8,276 nt of DNA from Bordetella parapertussis (GTDB lineage: Bacteria > Cyanobacteriota > Cyanobacteriia > PCC-6307 > Cyanobiaceae): contig CALPMR020000127.1 in assembly GCA_943324725.2 (NCBI GenBank), positions 1 to 8,276 on the forward strand. Reading direction: 5' to 3'. Shown here piece after piece: positions 1 to 6,796 of the stretch (positions are counted from its first letter, which is position 1; each line of letters begins with the position of its first letter). The notes beneath the pieces are model-generated. The model had not been told where the DNA came from, made no database searches, and saw only the letters and a list, made by a program, of their open reading frames with translations. Position numbers and translations under genes: made by a program.

Positions 1-1
1 C

Positions 2-1534
2 AAATTTCAGGTGGGCGAAAGCCTTGACTTGCGGGGTTCCCTGCGGGAGCTGGTCAATAATCAGTACTCTCGCAATGATGTCGAGATTTCCCGCGGCCGC
101 TTCAGGGTGCGGGGGGATGTGCTCGAAATCGGTCCCGCTTATGAAGATCGGTTGGTGCGCATTGAGTTGTTTGGCGATGAGGTGGAGGCGATCCGTTATG
201 TCGATCCCACCACGGGCGAAATTCTGCAGAGCCTCGAAACGATCAACATCTATCCGGCCAAGCACTTCGTGACACCGAAGGAGCGATTGCAGGGAGCGAT
301 CAAGGAGATCCGGGGAGAATTGCGCGAACGGCTCGATGTGCTCAATCTCCAAGGCCGCTTGCTGGAGGCCCAGCGGTTGGAGCAGCGCACCACCTATGAC
401 CTGGAGATGCTGGAGCAGGTGGGTTACTGCAACGGCGTCGAGAACTATGCACGCCATCTGGCTGGGCGTGAGGCGGGAACGCCGCCCGAATGCCTGATCG
501 ATTACTTCCCCGATGACTGGCTGCTGGTGATCGATGAGAGCCATGTCACCTGCTCCCAATTGCAGGCGATGTACAACGGCGACCAGAGCCGCAAGCAGGT
601 GCTGATCGAGCACGGCTTCCGCCTGCCCAGTGCCGCCGACAACCGGCCGCTCAAGGCGGAGGAGTTCTGGCAGAAGGCGAAGCAGACGATCTTTGTCAGC
701 GCCACCCCCGGCTCCTGGGAATTGGCCCAGAGTGAGGGACACGTGGCCGAGCAGGTGATCCGCCCCACCGGGGTGCTGGATCCGATCGTGGAAGTGCGGC
801 CCAGCGATGGCCAGGTGGTGGATCTGCTCGGTGAAATCCGGCTGCGGGCGGATCGCCAGGAGCGGGTGCTGGTGACCACCCTCACCAAGCGCATGGCTGA
901 AGATCTCAGCGATTATCTGGCCGAGAATGGTGTGAAGGTGCGCTATCTGCACTCCGAAATCCATTCGATTGAGCGCATTGAAATCCTCCAGGATTTACGC
1001 AATGGCGAATACGATGTCTTGGTGGGAGTGAACCTGCTGCGTGAAGGTCTGGATCTGCCGGAGGTATCCCTCGTGGCGATTCTCGATGCCGACAAGGAGG
1101 GCTTCCTGCGGGCCGAGCGCTCCCTGATTCAGACGATCGGTCGGGCCGCCCGCCACGTCGATGGCAAGGCTCTGCTCTATGCCGACAATCTCACCGATTC
1201 GATGGCCAGGGCCATTTCTGAAACCGAACGCCGCCGGGCGATTCAGCATGCCCACAACGAGCGGCATGGCATCACGCCGTCTCCCGCCGGCAAGCGTGCC
1301 GGCAATTCAATCCTCACGTTCCTGGAGACGTCGCGGCGGCTCAATGATGATCAGCTGGATCAGGCCGTGGAGCAGGCTGAGCACAATGAAGTGTCACTCG
1401 ATGCCTTGCCGGAGCTGATCAGCCAGCTGGAGGACAAGATGAAGAGTGCCGCCAAGAATCTCGAGTTTGAGGAGGCGGCCAATCTGCGCGATCGCATCAA
1501 GAATCTGCGCCAGAAGCTGGTGGGCAGGGCCTGA
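2..1534 (+). CDS. uvrB: UvrABC system protein B, N-terminus cut by window edge
   Basis: UvrB is the damage-verifying helicase-like subunit of nucleotide excision repair; it is loaded by UvrA and recruits UvrC. The frame is open from base 2 (K-F-Q then [10 protein letters not shown]), so the GTG at 11 is internal and about 160-170 N-terminal residues, including the Walker A motif, lie upstream of the window. Counting from that GTG, visible motifs are GYCNGVENY (138-146), the Walker B-type VIDESH (173-178), [10 protein letters not shown] (228-237), RYLHSEI (311-317), [20 protein letters not shown] (340-359), and helicase motif [15 protein letters not shown] (374-386). The C-terminal UVR domain, which contacts UvrC, is intact (about 468-503, with [14 protein letters not shown]). 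The protein ends normally at TGA 1532-1534. The gene is convergent with the minus-strand genes to its right. I see no strong intrinsic terminator directly after the stop. Identity is secure; only the start is unseen. Confidence 0.98.
   Translation, partial: KFQVGESLDLRGSLRELVNNQYSRNDVEISRGRFRVRGDVLEIGPAYEDRLVRIELFGDEVEAIRYVDPTTGEILQSLETINIYPAKHFVTPKERLQGAIKEIRGELRERLDVLNLQGRLLEAQRLEQRTTYDLEMLEQVGYCNGVENYARHLAGREAGTPPECLIDYFPDDWLLVIDESHVTCSQLQAMYNGDQSRKQVLIEHGFRLPSAADNRPLKAEEFWQKAKQTIFVSATPGSWELAQSEGHVAEQVIRPTGVLDPIVEVRPSDGQVVDLLGEIRLRADRQERVLVTTLTKRMAEDLSDYLAENGVKVRYLHSEIHSIERIEILQDLRNGEYDVLVGVNLLREGLDLPEVSLVAILDADKEGFLRAERSLIQTIGRAARHVDGKALLYADNLTDSMARAISETERRRAIQHAHNERHGITPSPAGKRAGNSILTFLETSRRLNDDQLDQAVEQAEHNEVSLDALPELISQLEDKMKSAAKNLEFEEAANLRDRIKNLRQKLVGRA
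1488..1495. repeat. HIP1 octamer (GCGATCGC)
   Basis: A copy of the cyanobacterial highly iterated palindrome, lying within the UVR-domain part of uvrB. With the second copy it is mild, not decisive, support for a cyanobacterial origin. Confidence 0.6.
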
Positions 1535-1611
1535 CGCTGTCGCTGGCGAGTGGTTCAGTCAAGGCTTGGCTGCAGGCGGTTCAGGCTGTTGCGGACCACC
1601 TGTTGGCCACC

Positions 1612-1696
1612 TTCAAGTTGGGGCCGGTTCAAGTTGGTCAGGTTCAAGTTGACCCAGTTCAAGTTGGCCAAGTTCAAGTTGGCCAAGTTCAAGTCT
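1612..1696. repeat. 15-bp tandem repeat, six copies
   Basis: The core TTCAAGTTG recurs at 1612, 1628, 1643, 1658 and 1673, with a degenerate copy at 1688 ending in C instead of G-G. Steps are 16, 15, 15, 15 and 15 bases. The last full units read GTTCAAGTTGGCCAA. A 15-bp period equals five codons. On the minus strand it gives ANLNL-type pentapeptides; on the plus strand it gives a basic FKLAK-type repeat. The minus reading matches a known repeat family and is preferred. The one-base-longer first step breaks the reading-frame phase at the distal end. Confidence 0.85.
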
Positions 1697-1701
1697 TCCT
1701 G

Positions 1702-1731
1702 CCCTCCTGAGATCGGCTCTGATCGGGAGGG
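1702..1731. other. Imperfect hairpin, possible weak terminator element
   Basis: CCCTCC (1702-1707) pairs with GGAGGG (1726-1731) and GATC (1711-1714) with GATC (1721-1724). An asymmetric internal loop (TGA opposite G) and a six-base loop, GGCTCT, separate the arms. No T-tract follows on either strand, so a standard intrinsic terminator is not supported. It lies about 170 bases after the uvrB stop and could stabilise a 3' end. Confidence 0.25.
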
Positions 1732-1910
1732 GCACCCCACCTGCTGGCTGAATCCAGTGCGGCTCCATCTGGCCTCCCCTGGAGATCCATGGTGTTGAAT
1801 TCTGGGCCGGTGGCGAGCAACGTTTCAGGCGCCAGCTCTTCCAGGCAGCAGCGTCTTGTGCTCCAGGCGCTGGAGCTCTGGCAGCACAAGATGGGCTCGG
1901 CGGCTCAGGT

Positions 1911-2171
1911 TCATCGGCTGCACCAGGGCTCTGCGGATTCTTCGGGCTTGTTGCTGGCGACGATTTCAATCCGGCTGCTGAGCTGCTTCAGGATGCCGGC
2001 CCCAGTCTGCGGCTGTTGGGTGGCGGCGGTCTGCTGATCGTTGATGTTGATCTGGGACTCGCAGATCCAGCTGATCTCATCGAACCCACGGTGATCCCCA
2101 GGCTGGCCGTTGATGGCTTCGTTGATCGCTGTTGCCCCGGACTGGGCTTGGTAAGGATTGCCAATGGCAGG
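1911..2171 (-). pseudogene. Coding-like 86-codon frame without a start codon, immediately after the glycosyltransferase-like gene
   Basis: On the minus strand, one frame off the preceding glycosyltransferase-like gene, a stretch of 86 codons reads like genuine protein: NPYQAQSGATAINEAINGQP, then FDEISWICESQININD, then TGAGILKQLSSRIEIVASNK, stopping at TGA 1913-1911. It is rich in Asn, Gln, Ile and Glu. The frame stays open upstream only to a TGA at 2336-2334 and contains no ATG, GTG or TTG, so it cannot be expressed alone. I infer either a C-terminal extension of the glycosyltransferase lost by a frameshift near its end, or a gene whose 5' part is gone. Its TGA overlaps the ATG of the next segment (ATGA at 1914-1911), the arrangement used for translational coupling. 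I do not recognise a family, and a chance open frame is possible. Confidence 0.3.
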
Positions 2172-2172
2172 C

Positions 2173-3138
2173 TTATGGGTCGAGAAACTGAATGCGTCTG
2201 GCTTTGCGCTCAGGTTGCTGCTCAGGTTGCTGCGATGGTCGGGAGCCGCTCTGGAGTCTGGTGTGCCACAGGTCTCGGAAGGTCGGATGGCCGTGTTCCA
2301 CGGCCAGAAAGCGCCACTGCTGCAGCGCTGGCTTCAGCACCGGAAAATGGCCCAGCACCGTCAGGGTGGCAGCCGTTTCCATCGGTCCGATGAAGCCCTG
2401 GCGTGGTAGCTCCTGTCCCTTCAGCTGTTTCACCTGCGCACGGCTGAGGCAGAAGCTGCCGGAGTGGGGATTGGTGGCCACGTCAAAATCAATCGCAGGG
2501 CCGGCTCGCCAGCGGCCCTGCAGCACGTTGTGGCGGGGGGTCGTGAACCGGCCGATGAAGCCGGGCCGCAGGGGGCCGTCCACCAGCAGCACCCCGACGT
2601 CGTCACGATCCAGGCGTTCATAGCGATGGGGCATCAGCACCATCCGGTGCCCGCACAGCTCCTGAAACCAGACCATCTTGTCGAGATAGTGGCGGTCGCT
2701 GATCACCAGATCGTCCTCGAGATAGAGGTTGAGATCCGCCGGTTGCGGGTGCTGGATCAGCAGGTCGCGGGCCGCCAGAGCCAGCTGGCGCGGATCGGCC
2801 AGGTCGATGCGGTGGCGGTGGATCTGCCCGTTGAAATGCTGCAGCACCTCATCGAGCTGGTGGCGGCCATCGCTGCAGACATGGATCTCCAGCCGCACGT
2901 TCCCGACCATGTCGGCCTCCGGCCGGCACGGGAACTGGTCGATGCTGCTCTGGCCGATGCCCAGCTGGGCCTGCTCGCGGCGGCGCTGCAGATCCAGCAG
3001 CGCCGCCAGGCAGCGACCCAGGGCGAGGCAGCGGGCCAGTCGGCTGCCGGGCCTGCGGGAGCCGTACCTGGGGTCATCGATGTCTTCCCGGAAGTGATGG
3101 GGGATGCAGACGCGGACGTGGCGTTCCGTGGCGACCAT
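2173..3138 (-). CDS. Probable GT-A-type glycosyltransferase, family unassigned
   Basis: A 321-residue protein whose layout resembles a GT-A nucleotide-sugar transferase. It has an N-terminal beta-strand RVCIPHHFRED (9-19), a second strand NVRLEIHVCSDGR (80-92), and LNLYLEDDLVISDRHYLDK (136-154). In the last, EDD (141-143) sits at the strand end where GT-A enzymes carry the metal-binding DXD. Further on are SGSFCLSRAQ (226-235) and GPMETAATLTVL (251-262), whose acidic residue could be the catalytic base. There is no signal peptide or membrane span, so a cytoplasmic enzyme acting on a glycan, lipid or protein acceptor is inferred; the substrate cannot be told. The tail (about 297-315) is Gln/Glu/Arg-rich and probably disordered. 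ATG 3138 is chosen because GAGG lies about eight bases upstream and no other standard start exists in frame. It follows lysC on the same strand after 114 bases and may be co-transcribed. Confidence 0.68.
   Translation of the reverse strand: MVATERHVRVCIPHHFREDIDDPRYGSRRPGSRLARCLALGRCLAALLDLQRRREQAQLGIGQSSIDQFPCRPEADMVGNVRLEIHVCSDGRHQLDEVLQHFNGQIHRHRIDLADPRQLALAARDLLIQHPQPADLNLYLEDDLVISDRHYLDKMVWFQELCGHRMVLMPHRYERLDRDDVGVLLVDGPLRPGFIGRFTTPRHNVLQGRWRAGPAIDFDVATNPHSGSFCLSRAQVKQLKGQELPRQGFIGPMETAATLTVLGHFPVLKPALQQWRFLAVEHGHPTFRDLWHTRLQSGSRPSQQPEQQPERKARRIQFLDP
2208..2231. repeat. 12-bp direct tandem duplication
   Basis: GCTCAGGTTGCT occurs twice head to tail (2208-2219 and 2220-2231). It lies inside the 3' end of the glycosyltransferase-like gene and encodes the repeated Q-Q-P-E of its disordered tail. 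Being a multiple of three it does not shift the frame, but it marks a slippage-prone spot close to where a frameshift into the next coding-like segment would have to lie. Confidence 0.7.
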
Positions 3139-3245
3139 CCGCAGAAACCTCAGAAGGGTCCGAACAACGGCATGGCCTTGATCCTGGACGGTGGCTGGGA
3201 CATGGGTCTGATGGTTGCCTGAGCCGTTGGCGGCAGTTGTTCAGA

Positions 3246-3261
3246 GCTGCTTTCAAGCAGC
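3246..3261 (-). other. Perfect small hairpin across the lysC stop codon
   Basis: On the minus strand GCTGCT-TGAA-AGCAGC forms a six-pair stem with a four-base loop. The lysC stop TGA sits in the loop. No T-run follows, so it is not a convincing intrinsic terminator. It could slow ribosome or exonuclease progress at the end of lysC, or be coincidental in GC-rich sequence. Confidence 0.3.
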
Positions 3262-5070
3262 CGGCGCCTCCGTGCCCTCGGCCCGGTGCTCCATCACGCC
3301 GCCCAGGGCGAAGGCCGCATGCACGGCCTGCAGCGCCCGCACGCCATCGCGCTCCGGCACCACGCAGCTGGTGCGGATCTCACTGGTGGCGATCAGTTCG
3401 ATGTTGATGCCGGCCTCGGCGATGGCGCGGAACATGCGGGCGGCGGTGCCTGGTGTGCAGGGCATTCCCGCACCGACGGCGCTGACCCGGGCGATGGCGG
3501 AACCCTCCTCCACACAGGCTTCGGGCCACTGCAGCAGCAGTGGCGCCAGCGCCTCCTCGGCGCGGCGGAGATCCTCTCGTTTGAGCACGAAGCTCATGTC
3601 CCGGCTCAGCTGTTGCCCCATCGTGTGGGTGCGCTCGGACTGGACGATCGCATCGACGCTGATGGTCGCCTCCGCCAGGGTGCGGCAGACCGCCGCCGCA
3701 CTGCCGGGCTGGTCCGGCACGTGCCGCACGGTCACCTGAATCTGGTCGCGGTCGAGGGCAACGCCGCGCACGGCCGGATCGGCCAGCTGGCAGCCCGGCG
3801 GGTTGTGACGCACTTGCCGGTCCTGCAGCTCAAAGGCCTCGGCCGTGGCTCGCAGGGCCTTGGATCCTTCGCGGCCGGCCACCACGCAGCTCACCTTCAC
3901 CTCGCTGGTGGCGATCAGGCGCAGGTTGATGCCCAGGCGGGCCAGGGTGTCGAACAGGCGGGCGGCGACGCCGGGGCGCCCGAGGATGCCGGCGCCGGAG
4001 ATGCTGATCTTGGCCATGTCGGCCTCACCGCTCAACACGGCGGCTGCTGCGCCCATGGCGGCCAGCACCTGGCGGCAGACCTCGCTCGCCCGCTCCAGAT
4101 CGGCTTCGGCCAGGGTGAAGGCGATGTCGTTGCTGCCGCCGTCCTGGCTGGCCTGCACGATCAGATCCACATTCAGATCAGCGCTGCCGAGGGCCTCGAA
4201 CAACTGGGCCGCCACACCGGGCCGATCAGGCACGTCCGTGAGTGCCAGCACCGCCTGGTGCAGCTCGAGTTCGGCCCCATCCACCGGTTTGCCCAGTTCC
4301 AGCCCTTCGGGCCCGCACGCCCTGGGATGCCCACTGGTGAGCCGGGTGCCGGGGGCATCGCTCCAGCTGGAGCGCACCACCAGGGGCACGCCGTAGTTGC
4401 GGGCGATCTCCACGGCCCGTGGATGCAGCACCGCCGCCCCCAGGCTGGCCAGCTCCAGCATTTCATCGCAGCTCACCGACTCCATCAGCTGGGCATCGCT
4501 CACCTTGCGCGGATCGGTGGTGAGCACGCCGGGCACATCGGTGTAGATCTCGCAGGCATCGGCCCCCAGGGCTGCGGCCAGGGCCACGGCCGAGGTGTCG
4601 GAGCCGCCCCGGCCCAGGGTGGTGATTTCCGGGGTGCCGCAGGCGCCGCTGCTGGTGCCCTGGAAGCCGGCCACCACCACCACCTGGCCGTCCTCGAGCA
4701 GGCGCCGCAGCCGTTCGGTGCGCACCTCGAGGATGCGGGCCCGTCCATGGGCCGATTCGGTGATGATGCCGGCCTGGGTGCCGGTCATCGACACGGCCGG
4801 TACCCCCAGCTCCTGCAGGGCCATCGACAGCAGGGCGATGGACACCTGTTCACCGGTGGCCAGCAGCATGTCCATCTCCCGCTGATGGGGCTGGGCGCTG
4901 ATCGCCCGCGCCAGAGCGGTGAGCTCATCGGTGGTGTGGCCCATGGCCGAGACCACGATCACCAGCTCATGGCCTTCCTGGCGACAGGCGGCGATGCGCC
5001 GGGCCACAGCCTGGATGCGCTCCACGTCCGCCAGCGAGGTGCCGCCGAATTTCTGAACCAGCAGGGCCAT
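3253..5070 (-). CDS. lysC: Aspartate kinase with four ACT domains
   Basis: Phosphorylates L-aspartate with ATP to 4-phospho-L-aspartate, the first step toward lysine, threonine, methionine, isoleucine and diaminopimelate. At 605 residues it matches the long cyanobacterial form rather than the roughly 400-450-residue single-pair type. The kinase domain covers about 1-245, with KFGGTS (7-12), [12 protein letters not shown] (39-50), [11 protein letters not shown] (151-161) and [13 protein letters not shown] (176-188). Four ACT domains follow, at about 273-340, 351-418, 442-510 and 523-592. The second and fourth share [13 protein letters not shown] and [13 protein letters not shown], showing duplication of an ACT pair. 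ACT domains bind end-product amino acids, so feedback control by lysine and/or threonine is expected from the family. ATG 5070 gives the canonical [10 protein letters not shown] start; the upstream AACGGGG is a weak ribosome site. It starts 29 bases after the holA stop on the same strand, suggesting an operon. Confidence 0.97.
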   Translation of the reverse strand: MALLVQKFGGTSLADVERIQAVARRIAACRQEGHELVIVVSAMGHTTDELTALARAISAQPHQREMDMLLATGEQVSIALLSMALQELGVPAVSMTGTQAGIITESAHGRARILEVRTERLRRLLEDGQVVVVAGFQGTSSGACGTPEITTLGRGGSDTSAVALAAALGADACEIYTDVPGVLTTDPRKVSDAQLMESVSCDEMLELASLGAAVLHPRAVEIARNYGVPLVVRSSWSDAPGTRLTSGHPRACGPEGLELGKPVDGAELELHQAVLALTDVPDRPGVAAQLFEALGSADLNVDLIVQASQDGGSNDIAFTLAEADLERASEVCRQVLAAMGAAAAVLSGEADMAKISISGAGILGRPGVAARLFDTLARLGINLRLIATSEVKVSCVVAGREGSKALRATAEAFELQDRQVRHNPPGCQLADPAVRGVALDRDQIQVTVRHVPDQPGSAAAVCRTLAEATISVDAIVQSERTHTMGQQLSRDMSFVLKREDLRRAEEALAPLLLQWPEACVEEGSAIARVSAVGAGMPCTPGTAARMFRAIAEAGINIELIATSEIRTSCVVPERDGVRALQAVHAAFALGGVMEHRAEGTEAPAA

Positions 5071-5099
5071 CCCCGTTGCTGTTGCGGTGTTGAGCTTGA

Positions 5100-6110
5100 T
5101 TATCGGGGCCAGGCCCCCGTGGCTCCGCTGGGCTGTGGCGTCGGCAGCAGAAAGCCATCGCGGAAGGCGTCACCCGGATCGCTGCCCCGCTTGAGGGCCA
5201 TCTCCACCTCCAGCAACCGGCTCAGCAGGGTCAGCAGCTGGCCCGGAGCCTTGCCCCGGATCTGTTTGCGCATCACATAGATGCGTTTGGGATTGCCGAT
5301 GCCGGCTGCCTTGGCGATCACCGCCACGTCCTGTTCACCCGTTTTTTCCAGCAGGGCCACCCAGAGCCAGCCGCGGATCTGACTGCTGAGCGAGGCCACG
5401 ATCCGCAGAGCCGGTTCGTTGGCCGCCAGCAGGGCATCGACCAGGGCGATCGCCTCGGCCGGCTGGCCCACCAGCAGGGCATCGCCGACGGCGAGGCTGC
5501 TGGTGCTGCGGCCCCCCACCAGCGCTTCCACCGACTGGACATTGATCGCTGCGGCCGGGTCGCGCCCCTGCTGGTACAGGCTCAGCTTTTCCAGTTCGCT
5601 TTCCAGCCGGGTGCTGTCGCTGCCGATGATCTCGGCCAGGGCCTCGGCGGCAGCGGGCTCCAGCTTCAGGCCGAGGTCGCGGGCGGTGCGCAGCACCAGC
5701 TCCACCTGGCCGCCCCCATCCCAGATCGCCGGTAGCTGGAAGCTCTGCTCCTGGGCCAGCTTCTTGAGGGCCTTGGTGGTGCGTAGGCGGGCATCCGGTT
5801 TGGCGGCGCTGACCAGCAGCAGATGGCAGTGTTCGCTCACCAGCTCCAGGTTGGCCTCGAGTTGTTCGGCCAGTTCGGCCGGGCACTGGTTGCAGAAGGG
5901 GCTGCGTTGCAGCACCACCACCCGGGCGCCGCTGCCGAAGGGCGGCGTGCGGGCATCTTCGAGGGCCTGGGCGGCCTGGGTGGTGTCGTTGCCATCGAGG
6001 CGGCTGAGGTTGATGGCCGCCCAGGCCGGCTCCACCAGCTTGTTCACCAGGGCCTCCACGGCCCGATGGCGGGCGGCCTCGTCATCGCCCCAGAAGAGCT
6101 GGATGGGCAT
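5100..6110 (-). CDS. holA: DNA polymerase III subunit delta
   Basis: HolA is the wrench subunit of the clamp-loader complex; it opens the DnaN sliding clamp for loading at primed DNA. The 336-residue length fits the family (E. coli about 343). The N-terminal domain starts [20 protein letters not shown], with the vestigial, non-hydrolysing AAA+ fold expected of delta. Supporting segments are [20 protein letters not shown] (about 97-116), [19 protein letters not shown] (about 165-183) and [20 protein letters not shown] (about 194-213). The C-terminal collar helices include [18 protein letters not shown] and a basic [15 protein letters not shown] stretch. ATG 6110 is preceded by a G-run (GGGGGGCGGGCG) that could serve as ribosome site. 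It is divergent from cobH and followed by lysC. Delta sequences diverge widely between phyla, so the call rests on overall pattern and length. Confidence 0.93.
   Translation of the reverse strand: MPIQLFWGDDEAARHRAVEALVNKLVEPAWAAINLSRLDGNDTTQAAQALEDARTPPFGSGARVVVLQRSPFCNQCPAELAEQLEANLELVSEHCHLLLVSAAKPDARLRTTKALKKLAQEQSFQLPAIWDGGGQVELVLRTARDLGLKLEPAAAEALAEIIGSDSTRLESELEKLSLYQQGRDPAAAINVQSVEALVGGRSTSSLAVGDALLVGQPAEAIALVDALLAANEPALRIVASLSSQIRGWLWVALLEKTGEQDVAVIAKAAGIGNPKRIYVMRKQIRGKAPGQLLTLLSRLLEVEMALKRGSDPGDAFRDGFLLPTPQPSGATGAWPR
5446..5453. repeat. HIP1 octamer (GCGATCGC)
   Basis: Second HIP1 copy, within holA, extended to the 10-base palindrome GGCGATCGCC (5445-5454). Confidence 0.6.
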
Positions 6111-6154
6111 CGCCCGCCCCCCGATCCATAGGCTGAGGCTAGATGGAGGGTGGT
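6111..6154. promoter_or_regulatory. Divergent holA/cobH start region
   Basis: Only 44 bases (32 if cobH starts at 6143) separate two divergent start codons. This stretch must hold both ribosome sites and, unless promoters lie inside the opposite gene, overlapping promoters. Candidate sites are the G-run before holA (read on the minus strand) and GGAGGG at 6145-6150 before cobH. AT-rich -10-like matches (around 6124-6131) are weak, so I do not place a promoter with confidence. Confidence 0.35.
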
Positions 6155-6784
6155 ATGGACGGCCTTGATCACCCGATTTTCACGGAGAGCGTGCGCCGCA
6201 TTCGGGGCTGGTTGGGGGACACGGGGCTGGACGGTGTCGAGCAGGAGCTGCTGGAACGCCTGGTGCACAGCAGCGGTGATCTCAGCCTCGTCGCCGATCT
6301 GCGCTGCGGCCCCGGGGCCTGCCAGGCGGGCCTGGCGGCCCTCGCCGCCGGCGAGGTGATCCTCACGGATACCGCCATGGCGGCGGCGGCGGTGGCGCCC
6401 ATGGCCCGTCGCAGCTTCGGCAATCGGGTGGTGAGTGTGCTCGATTGGGCCCCCGCCACGGCCCCTGTGGGCGGCACCCGGGCGGCGGCGGGCCTGGATC
6501 TGGCCCTGGAGGCCCACCCCGGTGCCGTGGTGCTGATCGGCAGCGCCCCCACGGCTCTGGTGCGGCTCCTGGAGCGGGTGGCGGGCGGTTCACCCCGGCC
6601 GGCCCTGGTGGTGGGGATGCCGGTGGGATTCGTGGGTGTGATGGAGAGCAAGGCGTTGCTGGCGGCCAGTGATCTGCCCCAGATCCGCCTGGAGGGGAGT
6701 CGCGGCGGCGCCGGCCTGGTGGCGGCCAGTGTCAATGCCCTGCTGCGGCGGGCCTGGCTGGATCGCCAGGGACAGGGCGGCTGA
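6155..6784 (+). CDS. cobH: Precorrin-8X / cobalt-precorrin-8 methylmutase
   Basis: Moves the methyl group from C-11 to C-12 of the corrin precursor, giving hydrogenobyrinate or, in the early-cobalt route, cobyrinate, on the way to B12-type cofactors. Family landmarks in order, from ATG 6155: DHPIFTESVRRIR (5-17); RLVHSSGD (35-42), whose His is the family's catalytic residue; VILTDTAMA (68-76); LIGSAPTAL (127-135), with Ser where many relatives have Asn; VVGMPVGFVGVMESK (152-166); and GGAGLVAASVNALL (184-197). Length is 209 residues, normal for CobH/CbiC. I prefer ATG 6155 over ATG 6143 because GGAGGG lies four bases before it and the protein then begins just ahead of the conserved DHPI; 6143 would add MEGG. 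It is convergent with mutS, leaving only 12 bases between the stops and no visible terminator. In the cyanobacterial setting the cobalt-containing pathway to pseudocobalamin is the likely context (inference). Confidence 0.95.
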   Translation: MDGLDHPIFTESVRRIRGWLGDTGLDGVEQELLERLVHSSGDLSLVADLRCGPGACQAGLAALAAGEVILTDTAMAAAAVAPMARRSFGNRVVSVLDWAPATAPVGGTRAAAGLDLALEAHPGAVVLIGSAPTALVRLLERVAGGSPRPALVVGMPVGFVGVMESKALLAASDLPQIRLEGSRGGAGLVAASVNALLRRAWLDRQGQGG

Positions 6785-6796
6785 TCGGGCCACGCT

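Larger units (their letters stand above)
1555..1914 (-). pseudogene. Frame-disrupted remnant of a pentapeptide-repeat protein gene
   Basis: Three minus-strand pieces follow one another in alternating frames. The first starts at ATG 1914 and reads MNLSRRAHLVLPELQRLEHK before a TGA at 1827-1825. The second, in another frame and overlapping, contains LEELAPETLLATGPEF and NTMDLQGRPDGAAL and ends at 1689. The third is back in the first frame and carries tandem pentapeptide-like units (DLNL, ANLNL, ANLNW, VNLNL, TNLNR, PQLEG), ending in a tail that stops at TGA 1557-1555. The A(D/N)LXX-like spacing is what the pentapeptide-repeat family shows; such proteins form right-handed quadrilateral beta-helices and are abundant in cyanobacteria. 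Joining the three pieces would need at least two frame changes, so I infer decay or, less likely, sequencing error. The only start for the last piece alone is a GTG at 1740. A tandem DNA repeat that is merely read as protein remains possible. Confidence 0.38.
1535..2172. other. 638-bp gap without an intact gene, between convergent uvrB and the glycosyltransferase-like gene
   Basis: This is long for a compact picocyanobacterial chromosome. No frame on either strand gives an intact recognisable protein. It contains a six-copy 15-bp tandem repeat (1612-1696), a weak imperfect hairpin (1702-1731), and minus-strand coding-like segments in shifting frames (1555-1914 and 1911-2171), which are listed separately. 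On the plus strand a long frame without an ATG start is open from 1752 to 2393. It runs in exact codon register antisense to the minus-strand segment at 1911-2171 and overlaps the glycosyltransferase end, so I treat it as a shadow. I see no tRNA, rRNA or known cyanobacterial small RNA. Confidence 0.7.

Noticed and set aside
1702..1731. Hairpin as a true rho-independent terminator for uvrB
   Set aside because: The stem is interrupted and no T-tract follows on either strand; kept only as a weak structural element.
1789..2037. 82-codon plus-strand frame beginning at an ATG with GGAG four bases upstream
   Set aside because: The translation resembles no family I know, is Ser/Cys-rich toward the end, and coincides with competing frames on the other strand. 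Start context alone is not enough.
1752..2393. Plus-strand open frame including LLGGGGLLIVDVDLGLADPA
   Set aside because: No ATG start in the early part, overlaps the end of the glycosyltransferase-like gene by about 220 bases, and is the exact-register antisense of the more protein-like minus-strand segment. A homology search could still overturn this.
2464..3222. A 252-codon plus-strand open frame over the glycosyltransferase-like gene
   Set aside because: Same register effect as over lysC; the minus-strand protein has coherent fold-like motifs and a ribosome site.
4670..4687. CCACCACCACC triplet run as a microsatellite
   Set aside because: It is the antisense of the conserved Val-Val-Val-Val-Ala strand of the LysC kinase domain and is explained by coding.
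3286..5280. A 664-codon open frame on the plus strand running across all of lysC and into holA
   Set aside because: It lies in exact codon register antisense to lysC. Antisense stops there require TTA, CTA or TCA codons in lysC, which this GC-rich codon usage avoids. The translation is His/Gly/Gln-rich with no recognisable domain.
6363..6735. Overlapping open frames on both strands within cobH
   Set aside because: Pro/Arg/Ala-rich shadows typical of GC-rich DNA; cobH itself carries all family motifs.
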